A DNA stretch of 43,285 nt from the IMG/VR virus record IMGVR_UViG_3300039210_000339, positions 1 through 43,285 of that record; one strand, given 5' to 3'. The translations under genes were made by a program, and so were the position numbers. The stretch comes from a virus. The notes under the pieces are model-generated. The model did no database searches. It was not told the origin of the DNA and was given only the letters and a program-made list of their open reading frames with translations. Shown piece after piece: positions 29,865 to 38,449 of this stretch (position 1 is the stretch's first letter; each line of letters starts with the position of its first letter).

Positions 29865-30425
29865 ATGAAACCTGTATATGGCGATATTAATTTACAACCG
29901 GGTGCACACGTTGGCGGCCTGGTTCAGGTTTTGTTAGCGCCTATTGAATGGCTTAATGATGATGTACTGATTGATTTTGATACACGCAGTGTAGTTGCAC
30001 CGGCAGCTTTAAAGGCAGGCCGCAACTGGCTTTTAATAGAATTTACTCCACAAAGCTATGATTATATTGAGACCGATAAAGACAGTGGCAGCGGATCGTA
30101 TAGTGAGATAGCGCTCAGTGGCACCATTAATAAATATAATGAAGCGGTACAGCAGCAGCTGGAGACAATGCGATATCATCAACACGTTGCCATACTCACT
30201 GACCGGAACAAACGTAAAAAAATTGTTGGCAATACTGATGCAGGCCTGCGGCTTTTAAAAGTTCATGAAATAAAAAATAATCCTAACGGAAAACAAAGTG
30301 CAGAACTGATTTTCCGATTAGATAGTGAAGAAGCTGCACCCTATTATTTATCTGATATCTCTGCGTTCATTGCAGACAGCCACCGCCTTATTGATGATGA
30401 TGGCGCATTTATTCTCTACGAGTAA
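29865..30425 (+). CDS. hypothetical virion-module protein
   Basis: 186 residues, mixed fold (MKPVYGDINLQPGAHVGGLV ... SAELIFRLDSEEAAPYYLSD). First gene of the late block, separated from the protease gene by a late promoter. Possibly a head or tail structural protein; no family recognised. Confidence 0.5.
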   Translation: MKPVYGDINLQPGAHVGGLVQVLLAPIEWLNDDVLIDFDTRSVVAPAALKAGRNWLLIEFTPQSYDYIETDKDSGSGSYSEIALSGTINKYNEAVQQQLETMRYHQHVAILTDRNKRKKIVGNTDAGLRLLKVHEIKNNPNGKQSAELIFRLDSEEAAPYYLSDISAFIADSHRLIDDDGAFILYE

Positions 30426-30435
30426 TCCCTTCTTT

Positions 30436-30473
30436 TTTGTCCTTTAATTGATTGTTGCTTCTATGCATTTTTG
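30436..30473 (+). promoter_or_regulatory. late promoter before prohead protease (copy 4 of 7)
   Basis: TTTG at 30436-30439 in TTTGTCCTTT, 26 bp, CATTTTTG at 30466-30473. The start codon is 13 nt further on. Confidence 0.7.
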
Positions 30474-30486
30474 GTAGCATAAAAGT

Positions 30487-31620
30487 ATGGACAAGAAAAA
30501 AACATATTTTGGTATTAAGGCCTCCCTTGATAATTCTACCCTGGAATTATTTTTTACTGACTATATATATGATGGCATTGATTGGTACACCTGGGAAGCA
30601 ACTAACATGGTGCAGGATACTATTGATAAAATAAAAGCCGCCAATCCTACCACGATAAAAGTTACCATCAATTCTTTGGGCGGTGATGTGATGATAGGGC
30701 TTGCGCTGTACAATTATCTTAAAAATTATAATGCTGAAATAGAAGTTGAAGTGATAGGCTTTGCCGCTTCCATTGCTTCGGTAATTGCCATGTGTGCCAG
30801 CCCTGGTAAATTAGAAATGGCAAAGAACAGTTTTATGATACTTCATGCCGCATCGAGTTATGCCGGCGGCAATGCAAAAGATCTTAGGGAAGAGGCTGAT
30901 GTGCTTGATAAGATCTCCGGAGAGATGGCAGAAATATATGCAGGCCGGAGTGGCAAAACCGGAAAATATTTTACTGATATGTGGAGTGATGGCGGAGACC
31001 ACTGGCTTACTGCTACGGAAGCAAAAGCAATTGGGCTTGTTGATGAGTTAATAGATGCAACACTTGCTACAGCCCGCGTTGATATTGCTTCTTCAGGGTT
31101 TAAAAATATCCCTACAGCATTACTTATTAATAATAAAAAACCAAATATTACTATGGCATTCGAAAAAACTTTAAAGGCTGCAAAAGCGCAAAGCTTCGCG
31201 GTTGTTGATGGCGGTTTTCTTTTAACAGAAAATGATCTTAATAACAGTGAGGCAGAAATTGCCAGGCTGGATGCAGCAATAGATTCTGCCAACCTGCTTA
31301 ACCAGCAAGGGCAGTCAGAAGTTACAAAAATTACTGCAGAGCTGGCCACAACAACCACTGCCAAAGATGCAGCAGAAAAAGCGGTAAAAGAAAATGCAGC
31401 AACCATTACTACCCAGGCTGCAAAGATTGTTGAGCTGGAAGCTGAAGTAGTAAAACTTGGCGCAGGCACCAGCGGCAACGGAACCATTGTAGGCGGTGCA
31501 CCATCAGTTGAAATAATTACTGACACAAAACCCGGTGCAAAAATAAGTTTGATGCATCCTGATCATCCTATTAATCAGGCAGTGACAGCAAGGCTTCCAA
31601 AGAAAGTTGAGCAAAAATAA
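30487..31620 (+). CDS. ClpP-type prohead protease with scaffold-like tail
   Basis: 377 residues. The N-terminal 210 are a ClpP-like (S14) protease: TINSLGGDVMIGLALYN, then GFAASIAS with Ser95 as nucleophile and MILHAASS with His120, 25 residues apart as in ClpP. The C-terminal part (about 220-345) is a low-complexity Ala/Glu coiled coil resembling a scaffold domain. It would cleave head proteins during capsid maturation. It directly precedes the major capsid gene. Confidence 0.85.
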   Translation: MDKKKTYFGIKASLDNSTLELFFTDYIYDGIDWYTWEATNMVQDTIDKIKAANPTTIKVTINSLGGDVMIGLALYNYLKNYNAEIEVEVIGFAASIASVIAMCASPGKLEMAKNSFMILHAASSYAGGNAKDLREEADVLDKISGEMAEIYAGRSGKTGKYFTDMWSDGGDHWLTATEAKAIGLVDELIDATLATARVDIASSGFKNIPTALLINNKKPNITMAFEKTLKAAKAQSFAVVDGGFLLTENDLNNSEAEIARLDAAIDSANLLNQQGQSEVTKITAELATTTTAKDAAEKAVKENAATITTQAAKIVELEAEVVKLGAGTSGNGTIVGGAPSVEIITDTKPGAKISLMHPDHPINQAVTARLPKKVEQK

Positions 31621-31651
31621 TATCCAATAATATTCTTTTAAAAATCTTTTA

Positions 31652-31666
31652 CTAACCAAAAAAAAC
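31652..31666 (+). promoter_or_regulatory. shared A-rich leader motif before capsid gene
   Basis: CTAACCAAAAAAAAC just upstream of the capsid start at 31674. Similar CTAACC or ACC plus A-run leaders precede the genes at 33185 and 33680. Probably a strong Bacteroidetes ribosome-binding region. Confidence 0.5.
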
Positions 31667-31673
31667 TATCAAG

Positions 31674-32654
31674 ATGGACCTGAATAAAATTGAATTAACG
31701 ATTGATGATGTAGTTAATGCCTGGGGCGAATACTACCTCAACAGCGGACAGAACATGACCAACCTGCACATGCTTCCGTTTGAAGAATACGACAGCATGA
31801 CGGCCGGAACGGTTATAGAAACTGACCAAACAGTTTTGCGGGAAGCCAATGTTGACACTGATGAAGTGTTGCAACAATACCAGGATGATTTTACCAGCAA
31901 AGGAGGCGTTAGCTTTAAGCCGGTAGAGATCTTTCTGCAGAACATCAAAATTGATGTGGGTATTATTCCGCATAAATTAATTAAGGCCTGGACAGGCTTT
32001 TTAACCAACAGCAGCAATTTGCCGGAAACATATCCATTTATACAATGGCTAATTGAGCAGTATTTGCTTAAGCAGGGCAAGCAGGATTTTGAATTGAAAA
32101 GTATTTACGGCGGTGTGTATGAAGCGCCTGCAGAGGGTGTTGCAGGTGACCCAACAAAAGTTATTGACGGGATAAAGATAATACAGGACAGGCTTGTAGC
32201 TGCCGGTAAAATTGATGTGCTTACTACAGGAGATCTTAGCGCAATGACTGCGAAAGATATGGTTACTGCTCTTGAAGATCTTTTTGTAAAACAGATCCCT
32301 GAAAAATACCGGTACAATTACCAGCTTGAGCTGAGCATGAGCAGAACGCTCAGGGATAAATTTAAACAGGGTATGCGTGATAAATACAATGTGTATTATC
32401 CGCAGGCAGGCGCAATGTTGCAGTTTATGGATTATCAAAATATCACTGTTGTAGGACGTGCATCTATGATCAATCAAAAACGTGTGTGGACAACACCTAA
32501 AACCAATTTATTTTTCCCGGTTAAAGGCTTTAGTAACAGGAATGGTTTTGATGTACAGAAGGTTGATCGTAAGATCAAATTCCTTACAGACTGGTGGCAG
32601 GGTGTTGGTATCATTCAACCGGCATTAGTGTTTATGAATGAAGGGGAAGCGTAA
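31674..32654 (+). CDS. major capsid protein
   Basis: 326 residues, acidic, no signal or membrane segment. It follows the prohead protease and carries a long helical stretch and beta region consistent with an HK97-fold capsid (SMSRTLRDKFKQGMRDKYNV ... RVWTTPKTNLFFPV). I do not recognise the exact family; the call rests on position, size and composition. It is followed by a strong hairpin, as often seen after highly expressed capsid genes. Confidence 0.75.
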   Translation: MDLNKIELTIDDVVNAWGEYYLNSGQNMTNLHMLPFEEYDSMTAGTVIETDQTVLREANVDTDEVLQQYQDDFTSKGGVSFKPVEIFLQNIKIDVGIIPHKLIKAWTGFLTNSSNLPETYPFIQWLIEQYLLKQGKQDFELKSIYGGVYEAPAEGVAGDPTKVIDGIKIIQDRLVAAGKIDVLTTGDLSAMTAKDMVTALEDLFVKQIPEKYRYNYQLELSMSRTLRDKFKQGMRDKYNVYYPQAGAMLQFMDYQNITVVGRASMINQKRVWTTPKTNLFFPVKGFSNRNGFDVQKVDRKIKFLTDWWQGVGIIQPALVFMNEGEA

Positions 32655-32692
32655 CCCCCTATCCCCCTAAAGGGGAGGACATGGAGAAGATC
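32653..32692. repeat. GC-rich palindromic element
   Basis: CCCCCTATCCCCC-taaa-GGGGAGGACATGGAG, directly after the capsid stop. Confidence 0.65.
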
Positions 32693-32719
32693 TTTTTAGT
32701 AAATAAAATTTTATAACAT

Positions 32720-32743
32720 CTTCCCCGGGTAACACCGGGGAAG
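32720..32743 (+). terminator. strong hairpin after capsid gene
   Basis: CTTCCCCGG and CCGGGGAAG form a perfect 9-bp stem with a 6-nt loop. No long T run follows, so it may protect the capsid mRNA 3' end or give partial termination. Confidence 0.55.
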
Positions 32744-32758
32744 AATAAAAAAAACAAA

Positions 32759-33106
32759 ATGGCGAAAGCAATTTTAACTACCGAGCAGCAACTTACGGCC
32801 AGTAATGACCAGGTTGATCAACTGACAAAAGAAGTAGAAGAAAAGGATGTAGAGATCGCTTCTTTAAAAGAAGAGATCGCTTCATTAGGCAATGTTGTTA
32901 CAGAAAAAAAACAACCGAAGGCGGAAAAGAAAACGCCTGTAATACCGGAGCCTATTGAGGTTGACGGTACAACGGTAAAATTTAATTTTCCTTGTTTCCG
33001 GTTTTGCGGCAACCGTTACGAAGCGGAAGATGCTGCAACTGATCAGGAACTGATGCGCAAAATTATTGCAACACCAGGGCAGGGAATTTTAAAAATAATG
33101 GCATAA
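32759..33106 (+). CDS. coiled-coil head-module protein
   Basis: 115 residues. Residues about 5-50 form a coiled coil (VDQLTKEVEEKDVEIASLKE), followed by a Lys/Pro linker and a small C-terminal domain (VKFNFPCFRFCGNRYEAEDA). Between capsid and secreted protein genes; a head accessory protein is likely. Confidence 0.55.
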   Translation: MAKAILTTEQQLTASNDQVDQLTKEVEEKDVEIASLKEEIASLGNVVTEKKQPKAEKKTPVIPEPIEVDGTTVKFNFPCFRFCGNRYEAEDAATDQELMRKIIATPGQGILKIMA

Positions 33107-33141
33107 CCCTCTATCTCCATAAAGGGAGTAACACAGGAGAT
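33105..33141. repeat. GC-rich palindromic element
   Basis: ACCCTCTATCTCCATAAAGG then GAGTAACACAGGAGAT; near-copy of 27117, starting in the stop codon of the previous gene. Confidence 0.7.
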
Positions 33142-33184
33142 CGAAGTAGAAAAAATAATTTTTAAACCAACCAAAAAAAAAGCA

Positions 33185-33622
33185 ATGAAAAAATTTCTTT
33201 TAATAACATTATTTATGAGCCTGATGTTTTTCGCATCCAACGCTCAAAAAATTCTTTCAGTAAATGGCAGTGAAAACAGCGGCCACACCATTAAAACAAC
33301 CGACAGCGCCTATCATTATGTTGACAGTGTTGTGATATCAGCTAATGAAGCCGGCATCATTGAAGTAAGCGTTATCGGATTTTCGTACGATACTGCCTAC
33401 AGCGTTACCGGTGTGCAAACGGTGCGGTACAATAAACACAGGGACACATTAACGATGGGCACTCCCACAGATGTATTAGCAAAAGAAACTGACACTGTTT
33501 TAGGTTCAGCAACATTTGATTTGATATCATCCGGGAACAAGATCTATGTGCGAATAAAGGGCAAACTTAATTACACTATGCGATGGCTAAGCATTGTGAA
33601 ACGAAAGAGTGTATTTGAATAA
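33185..33622 (+). CDS. secreted beta-sandwich-like protein within head genes
   Basis: 145 residues with a clear signal peptide (LLITLFMSLMFFASNAQ, cleavage near residue 21). The mature part is beta-rich (VDSVVISANEAGIIEVSVIG ... VYVRIKGKL-like end) and resembles a small Ig-like or decoration domain. An exported protein in the middle of the capsid genes is unusual; it may be host-directed cargo or a membrane-attached assembly factor. No family recognised. Confidence 0.6.
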   Translation: MKKFLLITLFMSLMFFASNAQKILSVNGSENSGHTIKTTDSAYHYVDSVVISANEAGIIEVSVIGFSYDTAYSVTGVQTVRYNKHRDTLTMGTPTDVLAKETDTVLGSATFDLISSGNKIYVRIKGKLNYTMRWLSIVKRKSVFE

Positions 33623-33679
33623 ATTTTTATTCCAAAATCTTATAAAAAAACTTTTCTAACCAAAAAAAATAATTACCCG

Positions 33680-34228
33680 ATGAGCTACTCATTTAAAAAT
33701 TTAAGAACACCACAAAATTTAAGCGTTCGCGGTGTTGCAGAATATGCATTGCTTGCGCCGAAAAGCTATTTTGAAGTTAACGGAATAAAAGCGCCTGTTG
33801 GGCCTTTTATTAACCAGGGCGACATGATCACCATCACCACGCCTCACGTATTTACAGCCGGCATGGGCTTCCTGTATTTTCAATTAGCGCCACAAAAAAA
33901 CCAACTGGATAGTGAGACCACGGGAGACCGCGGCCTGCAATCTATCACCAGTGGCATTGATATATTTGTGCCTGGAAGTTATAAGGAAGTGCACGAGCAA
34001 ATGCAAAATCTTATCAACGTTCCATGTATAGCGATGCAAAAGGATGCAAGCTGTCCGGATAATTTAATTTATCAGTTGGGCTGTGATTGCAATTTTGCGT
34101 GGCTTAACTGGAAGTTTACAACCGGGACTACAAAAGATGGCGTAAAGGGATTTGCAGTAAAAGTTGATTATGATGGCGCCATACAATTTTACAATGTAGC
34201 GGGCGGACCAGAACTAATGGCTGATTAG
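33680..34228 (+). CDS. virion protein, possibly major tail protein
   Basis: 182 residues, beta-rich (RGVAEYALLAPKSYFEVNGI ... DMITITTPHVFTAGMGFLYF). It shares the CTAACC plus A-run leader with the capsid gene, suggesting high expression, and ends at a strong terminator. Major tail tube protein is plausible by size and expression, but no motif proves it. Confidence 0.5.
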   Translation: MSYSFKNLRTPQNLSVRGVAEYALLAPKSYFEVNGIKAPVGPFINQGDMITITTPHVFTAGMGFLYFQLAPQKNQLDSETTGDRGLQSITSGIDIFVPGSYKEVHEQMQNLINVPCIAMQKDASCPDNLIYQLGCDCNFAWLNWKFTTGTTKDGVKGFAVKVDYDGAIQFYNVAGGPELMAD

Positions 34229-34264
34229 AGATCCAATTCCCTATAAAACACACCTGTAACCAAG

Positions 34265-34294
34265 ATCCCCTGCAATTCTGCGGGGGATTTTTTT
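34265..34294 (+). terminator. intrinsic terminator of capsid operon
   Basis: ATCCCCTGCA and TGCGGGGGAT form a 10-bp stem (one T-G pair) with loop ATTC, followed by seven T residues. Confidence 0.85.
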
Positions 34295-34312
34295 ATTTGC
34301 TATCTTCGATGT

Positions 34313-34397
34313 GCGAACAGTTTTACGAATAGCCCAACCACCTTATGGTGGCTGGCACGGCATTGTAAGTATGCCATGGCTATTCGTAGCTGTTCGC
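34313..34397. ncRNA. cloverleaf-like structured element
   Basis: GCGAACAG + ACGAATAGCC on the left pair with GGCTATTCGT + CTGTTCGC on the right, 18 bp with a small internal loop. Inside are two hairpins: CCACC-TTAT-GGTGG and GGCAT...ATGCC. The result is a three-way junction of 85 nt between a terminator and the gene at 34417. Part of the left arm recurs at 5021-5049. Could be a structured RNA, an mRNA leader or a mobile palindrome. Confidence 0.45.
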
Positions 34398-34416
34398 CTG
34401 ACCAGCCACTACTTTT

Positions 34417-34752
34417 ATGGGTAAAAAAATTAATGACCAGGGAGATCTTGAAGATGATGAAGAGAACCTTGATGAGGAGATAAGAAAAGCACAACAGAAA
34501 GAATTAGCGGAGCTGTTGCGGATGCTTAATAAAATAAAAAGTTTTCTGCTGGAATATTATAAACCGGTTGAAGATCTTACGGACCCGGGTGCCATACATT
34601 TAAGCACTGCAGAAATACATCAGCAACTTTATTCTTTTTATCCTACACAGGAATTAACAGCATCACTGGTGGCCAGTTGGCTTAATGCTGCAGGTTTTAA
34701 ATTCTATGATTTTGGTATGATGAGATTTGAATGGATGCTGAAGAAAGTGTAA
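34417..34752 (+). CDS. hypothetical late protein
   Basis: 111 residues. A strongly acidic N-terminus (DLEDDEENLDEE), then a helical domain (LLRMLNKIKSFLLEYYKPVE ... TASLVASWLNAAGF) resembling a winged-helix-like fold. Starts 20 nt after the cloverleaf-like element. Confidence 0.55.
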   Translation: MGKKINDQGDLEDDEENLDEEIRKAQQKELAELLRMLNKIKSFLLEYYKPVEDLTDPGAIHLSTAEIHQQLYSFYPTQELTASLVASWLNAAGFKFYDFGMMRFEWMLKKV

Positions 34753-34763
34753 TTTTATTACTG

Positions 34764-34922
34764 ATGATTAAGCGAACAATTTTTGTTTTAAAATTTATTC
34801 CACTTACAGTTGGGATGATATTTTTTTCAATATTAACGCCTTTTTCATATATATTTTTTGGAAAGAGCCTGGTCTTTTATTTCATTGATACATTCTTTGA
34901 TGATGAGGGCTTTCCAAAATAA
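34764..34922 (+). CDS. small membrane protein
   Basis: 52 residues from the ATG at 34764. An upstream ATG at 34731 lies within the previous gene and is less likely. Two hydrophobic segments (about 5-30 and 33-43) and an acidic end. Function unknown. Confidence 0.45.
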   Translation: MIKRTIFVLKFIPLTVGMIFFSILTPFSYIFFGKSLVFYFIDTFFDDEGFPK

Positions 34923-34936
34923 GTTATAATATAACC

Positions 34937-35191
34937 ATGGCACGAGAATTCCCACGTTTTTTATTTAGCAAACGCACACGTGTTAAACATCCGGGAGCAT
35001 GGATAGTACATACACTGCATCCACAATTTATTGCAAAAGCTTATTTAGATTTTGATGAAGTACCTCAGGTAGATTTATTACAGGTTTTTAGTCCGCTGGT
35101 ACCTGCTACTGATCGCACTGTTACTGATGCTTTTGATGCGATGAAGAAATGGTTTAATGCGCAATTATTATCAGGAGATATTCAGATTTAA
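34937..35191 (+). CDS. hypothetical late protein
   Basis: 84 residues: MAREFPRFLFSKRTRVKHPG, then mixed fold to the end. No recognised family. The next promoter begins one base after its stop. Confidence 0.5.
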   Translation: MAREFPRFLFSKRTRVKHPGAWIVHTLHPQFIAKAYLDFDEVPQVDLLQVFSPLVPATDRTVTDAFDAMKKWFNAQLLSGDIQI

Positions 35192-35229
35192 TTTGTCCTT
35201 TATCAGGCGCACGCCTGCACCTATTTTGC
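35192..35229 (+). promoter_or_regulatory. late promoter, predicted leaderless (copy 5 of 7)
   Basis: TTTG at 35192-35195 in TTTGTCCTTT, 26 bp, TATTTTGC at 35222-35229. The ATG at 35234 is 4 nt further on. The -7 box fits slightly better with a 25-bp spacer. Confidence 0.6.
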
Positions 35230-35233
35230 ATGA

Positions 35234-36049
35234 ATGCTGGAAACATTACGTGCATGGCTTAATGGAAAAAGAGATTATAACACCGGTGTTGCGCTGTATG
35301 CACAATTAGGGGCCAATAAAGAACTGCTTGCACTTTTAAAAAAAGGTGCCAATGAATTTCGGGAGAAGCGCCTGCATGAAGAGTTATTAATAATTTGTAA
35401 TGAATTAAAATCAAAAAAAAATGGCAAAACAATATTACCGGAAACCTGTATGGATAAAGGCGCTGCCGGAAATAATAAAAGCACTGGAGAACCAAAGAGC
35501 GATAACAGAAATGGGGAAGTGGGGACCATTAGAGCAACCGAAACCGAGAAGACCATTGACAATAATGCCAGATCAATTATTTTGGATCGCTCCACCTCCA
35601 GTAGTAATCTTCCCGTAAACTTAGAACTCTACAACGCCTGCAAAGCAGCCGCTGATAAGAAGTACAAAGAAATAATGAATTTGCGTACCAGGCTTTTTAT
35701 TCTTGCTGAGCCTGATGAATTTTCCAATCCAAATACTGCAGAAAAAATAAATGCAAGAAGTAAACTTGCATTAGATGTTGTGCTTGGCCAACATGAATAC
35801 TCACGCCTTTATGATGTTGCTGACTTTGTAAAATTACATGGCCGCCTTCCTGATCAGGAAGAAGGTGATGAAAATATTGAGCCTGTTATCCCGGATCATC
35901 TTGTAAAAGAAAAATTAGATAATGCACGCAAAGCTTTTAATAAATTAAAACGCAGAGAACAAACACCGGCGAGAGTTGCATTGCTGCAGCAACATACAAT
36001 AAACATTGAAAAACTTTTACCACGATGGCGTTCGTTACAACTAAAATAA
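35234..36049 (+). CDS. packaging-module protein of unknown function
   Basis: 271 residues. An N-terminal helical unit (MLETLRAWLNGKRDYNTGVA), a long disordered middle (about 60-130, rich in Ser, Thr, Asn, Lys) and a C-terminal helical domain (VADFVKLHGRLPDQEEGDEN). It lies upstream of the terminase genes. It could be a terminase partner; no family recognised. Confidence 0.55.
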   Translation: MLETLRAWLNGKRDYNTGVALYAQLGANKELLALLKKGANEFREKRLHEELLIICNELKSKKNGKTILPETCMDKGAAGNNKSTGEPKSDNRNGEVGTIRATETEKTIDNNARSIILDRSTSSSNLPVNLELYNACKAAADKKYKEIMNLRTRLFILAEPDEFSNPNTAEKINARSKLALDVVLGQHEYSRLYDVADFVKLHGRLPDQEEGDENIEPVIPDHLVKEKLDNARKAFNKLKRREQTPARVALLQQHTINIEKLLPRWRSLQLK

Positions 36050-36129
36050 ATGAGAGCGTGCAGGATGCTGCAGACTTTATTAATGCATCCGGAGAGTGCG
36101 CTGATTTTGCTCACCGGCACAAACGATGA
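36025..36129 (+). CDS. possible 34-residue ORF overlapping the previous gene
   Basis: ATG at 36025 gives MAFVTTKINESVQDAADFIN plus 14 residues and ends by ATGA overlap with a 16-codon frame (36126-36176). That in turn overlaps the next gene start by ATGA. A competing frame (36050-36145) starts on the base after the upstream stop. Coding status uncertain. Confidence 0.3.
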   Translation: MAFVTTKINESVQDAADFINASGECADFAHRHKR

Positions 36130-36172
36130 GCCTGGATCTGTTTAATAAATCAAAAATTAAAATGCTCGATCG

Positions 36173-36805
36173 ATGAAAAAAGATGTGATAAAAGTATTGG
36201 AAGAAAAGCGTGATCAGATTGCAGCCGGAACAGAAATGATTGTTGCTAAAACCCGCGACTGGCAAGTGATTGTCGCGTACATGAATAACAGGTTTAATGA
36301 GATAGACCTTACACCTGAGCAGCAGGAAAAATTAAAACGATATCAATACATCCACGCAGAATTAAGCAGCTTTAAATATACAGAGCAGGAAGTGATCATC
36401 CAGGTGATGAATATGTTTGATGTGAAAATTGTGCAGGCTTACGAAGATCTTAATTCCACCAAAGAAATATTTTCGAAAGTGCTCAGCATTAAAAAAAGAT
36501 TTGAACAAAAGATGCAGTACGAAGCCGCAAAAAAAGTGTTGCACAAATGTGAAGAGCTTCAGGATTTTAAAGCGTATGCTGCGGTGCATAAAAATATTGT
36601 GTTGTTGCTTAGAGATATTCAGGAAGAGGAAGATAATGCCGGAGAATTATTTGATGGCCATACTTTTGAAGTGGTTGTTGATCCGCGTTTGATAGGGGCT
36701 CCAAAAGTTGATAGAAAAGCTGTGTTGGATGCTATTAATGCAAAGAGATCCAAAAAAATAAATGCATCAATTTTTGAAGACATCGATCATGAAGATGTGA
36801 AATAA
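36173..36805 (+). CDS. probable terminase small subunit
   Basis: 210 residues, highly helical (LTPEQQEKLKRYQYIHAELS ... VKIVQAYEDLNSTKEIFSKV), with a basic C-terminal region (KVDRKAVLDAINAKRSKK). No clear HTH motif is visible, but size, helical content and position immediately upstream of the large terminase support the small-subunit call, which recognises DNA for packaging. Confidence 0.55.
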   Translation: MKKDVIKVLEEKRDQIAAGTEMIVAKTRDWQVIVAYMNNRFNEIDLTPEQQEKLKRYQYIHAELSSFKYTEQEVIIQVMNMFDVKIVQAYEDLNSTKEIFSKVLSIKKRFEQKMQYEAAKKVLHKCEELQDFKAYAAVHKNIVLLLRDIQEEEDNAGELFDGHTFEVVVDPRLIGAPKVDRKAVLDAINAKRSKKINASIFEDIDHEDVK

Positions 36806-36810
36806 TTTCT

Positions 36811-38448
36811 ATGAAAAAACAAATGCATTATAATGTTCCGCAAGTAAGGAGCATGATGATTGCGGCAGCGATTGAATACATTGTTCACGGTAGAGGCACC
36901 GGTAAAACTGTTGGGCCACTGGCATACAAAAGCGTAAACAAATATGTTAGGACAATGCCACGCGGCACTCACGTGATCCTGGGTGCAACTTACACACAGG
37001 TACTTACAAGAACTTTAAAAGAATTAATTCGCGGATGGCAAATGCATGGTTATGTTTATGATCATCATTTTATTGTTGGCAAAAGGCCAACTGATAAATG
37101 GAAGAAGATGTGGAAGTGGAAAGGACCTTATGCGCCTCCGGAAGATTATAAAAATTATATCTGTTGGTGGAATGGTGCCATCAGCCAAATCGTTAGCCAG
37201 GCTAATCCTGGATCCTCGAATGGTATGAGCATCGATTCAATTATTGGTGATGAATTAAAACTTATAAACAGAGAAAAATTTCAAACAGAATTGTTGCCGG
37301 CAAATCGTGGGATCATTCCTGCGTTTGCAAATAATCCTTATCATCATGGAATGACTTTTACAACCGATATGCCTGTTGGCACTGCAGGCCGGTGGATATT
37401 GGACATGAGAGATAAAATGGATAATGAAAAAATTAATGAGGTGTGGAAAATGCTTGCAGTGCGGTATGATATCACAAATGATATTAAAAAAGAAACGGAT
37501 AAAAAAATACTGAAGGAATTAAATAATGATTTGTTCCTGGTTGATGATGAGCTTAACGAATTACGCAAAGGATTGCTTTATTATCATGAAGCTTCAACAT
37601 TGGCAAACATTGATGCGTTGGGCCTTGATTACATTAAAGAGCAATTGAGAACATCAACACAATTTCAATTTGATACACAAATTTTAAATATCCGTCCATT
37701 AAAAATGGAAGATGGATTTTACCCGGACTTTGACGAAGAGGTGCATGGTTATTTTGCAGAGAATGAAGATTATTTTACTAACCTTGAATATGATCCCTTC
37801 TCCACTGTATTGGATTGCAGGAAGGATAAGGACCTTAATACAAACGCTCCACTGCATATTGGCATGGATTATAACAGACGCATACATTGTATCTCTGTTG
37901 GGCAGGAGACGGCTAATGAGGTACGTTCTCTCAAGGGCATACATTGTTTGTACCCGGAGAAGCTTAAGGATGTAGTAGAGAAGTTCTGTGTGTACTATAA
38001 GGCACATAAACGTAAGCTGGTGTACTATTGGTATGATCATACAGCAGTGGGTGATCAGCATGAGACACGGATATGCGATGATGTGATAGCAATACTACGT
38101 AAGCATGGATGGGTAGTTATTCAAATGTACATTGGCCACCAACCAGGGCATGAAGAGAGATACAGGATGTGGGGAGATTTGCTAACGTTTAATGGTAAGT
38201 ATAAGCAAGCGTATAAGATCAATAGAGAGAACTGCAATAAACTAATACTCTCAAAATGCCAGGCACAGGCAGAGCAGCGTAAGGATGGCTTTGGCAAGGA
38301 TAAGAAGAGTGAACATGATCGTAACTTTCCTGCCGAAGAATCTACTCACTACACTGATGCCGAGGATACATGGGTCTTTGGTATATTGGAATCTAAGATG
38401 AGCTTCAGCACTGGGTCTGGTAGTGGTGGTAGTATTATACTTGGGTAA
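36811..38448 (+). CDS. terminase large subunit
   Basis: 545 residues. ATPase: Walker A GRGTGKT (27-33) and Walker B SIIGDE (Asp147, Glu148). Nuclease domain from about residue 345: HIGMDYNRR (Asp353), YWYDHTA and TDAEDTWVF supply likely metal-binding acids. The enzyme cuts concatemers and pumps DNA into the prohead. Codon use changes sharply near residue 335: by eye lysine is about 22 AAA to 4 AAG before and 3 AAA to 17 AAG after, with a parallel rise in GAG. This suggests the nuclease half was acquired by recombination. Confidence 0.9.
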   Translation: MKKQMHYNVPQVRSMMIAAAIEYIVHGRGTGKTVGPLAYKSVNKYVRTMPRGTHVILGATYTQVLTRTLKELIRGWQMHGYVYDHHFIVGKRPTDKWKKMWKWKGPYAPPEDYKNYICWWNGAISQIVSQANPGSSNGMSIDSIIGDELKLINREKFQTELLPANRGIIPAFANNPYHHGMTFTTDMPVGTAGRWILDMRDKMDNEKINEVWKMLAVRYDITNDIKKETDKKILKELNNDLFLVDDELNELRKGLLYYHEASTLANIDALGLDYIKEQLRTSTQFQFDTQILNIRPLKMEDGFYPDFDEEVHGYFAENEDYFTNLEYDPFSTVLDCRKDKDLNTNAPLHIGMDYNRRIHCISVGQETANEVRSLKGIHCLYPEKLKDVVEKFCVYYKAHKRKLVYYWYDHTAVGDQHETRICDDVIAILRKHGWVVIQMYIGHQPGHEERYRMWGDLLTFNGKYKQAYKINRENCNKLILSKCQAQAEQRKDGFGKDKKSEHDRNFPAEESTHYTDAEDTWVFGILESKMSFSTGSGSGGSIILG

Positions 38449-38449
38449 T

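Noticed and set aside
30858-31526. 222-codon minus-strand frame opposite the prohead protease
   Set aside because: Antisense to the Ala/Glu-rich scaffold region; low complexity and no start context.
35421-35618. 65-codon proline-containing frame inside the 35234 gene
   Set aside because: It lies within the low-complexity middle of a clear gene. Possible dual coding or frameshift was considered, but the main frame continues into a normal C-terminal domain.
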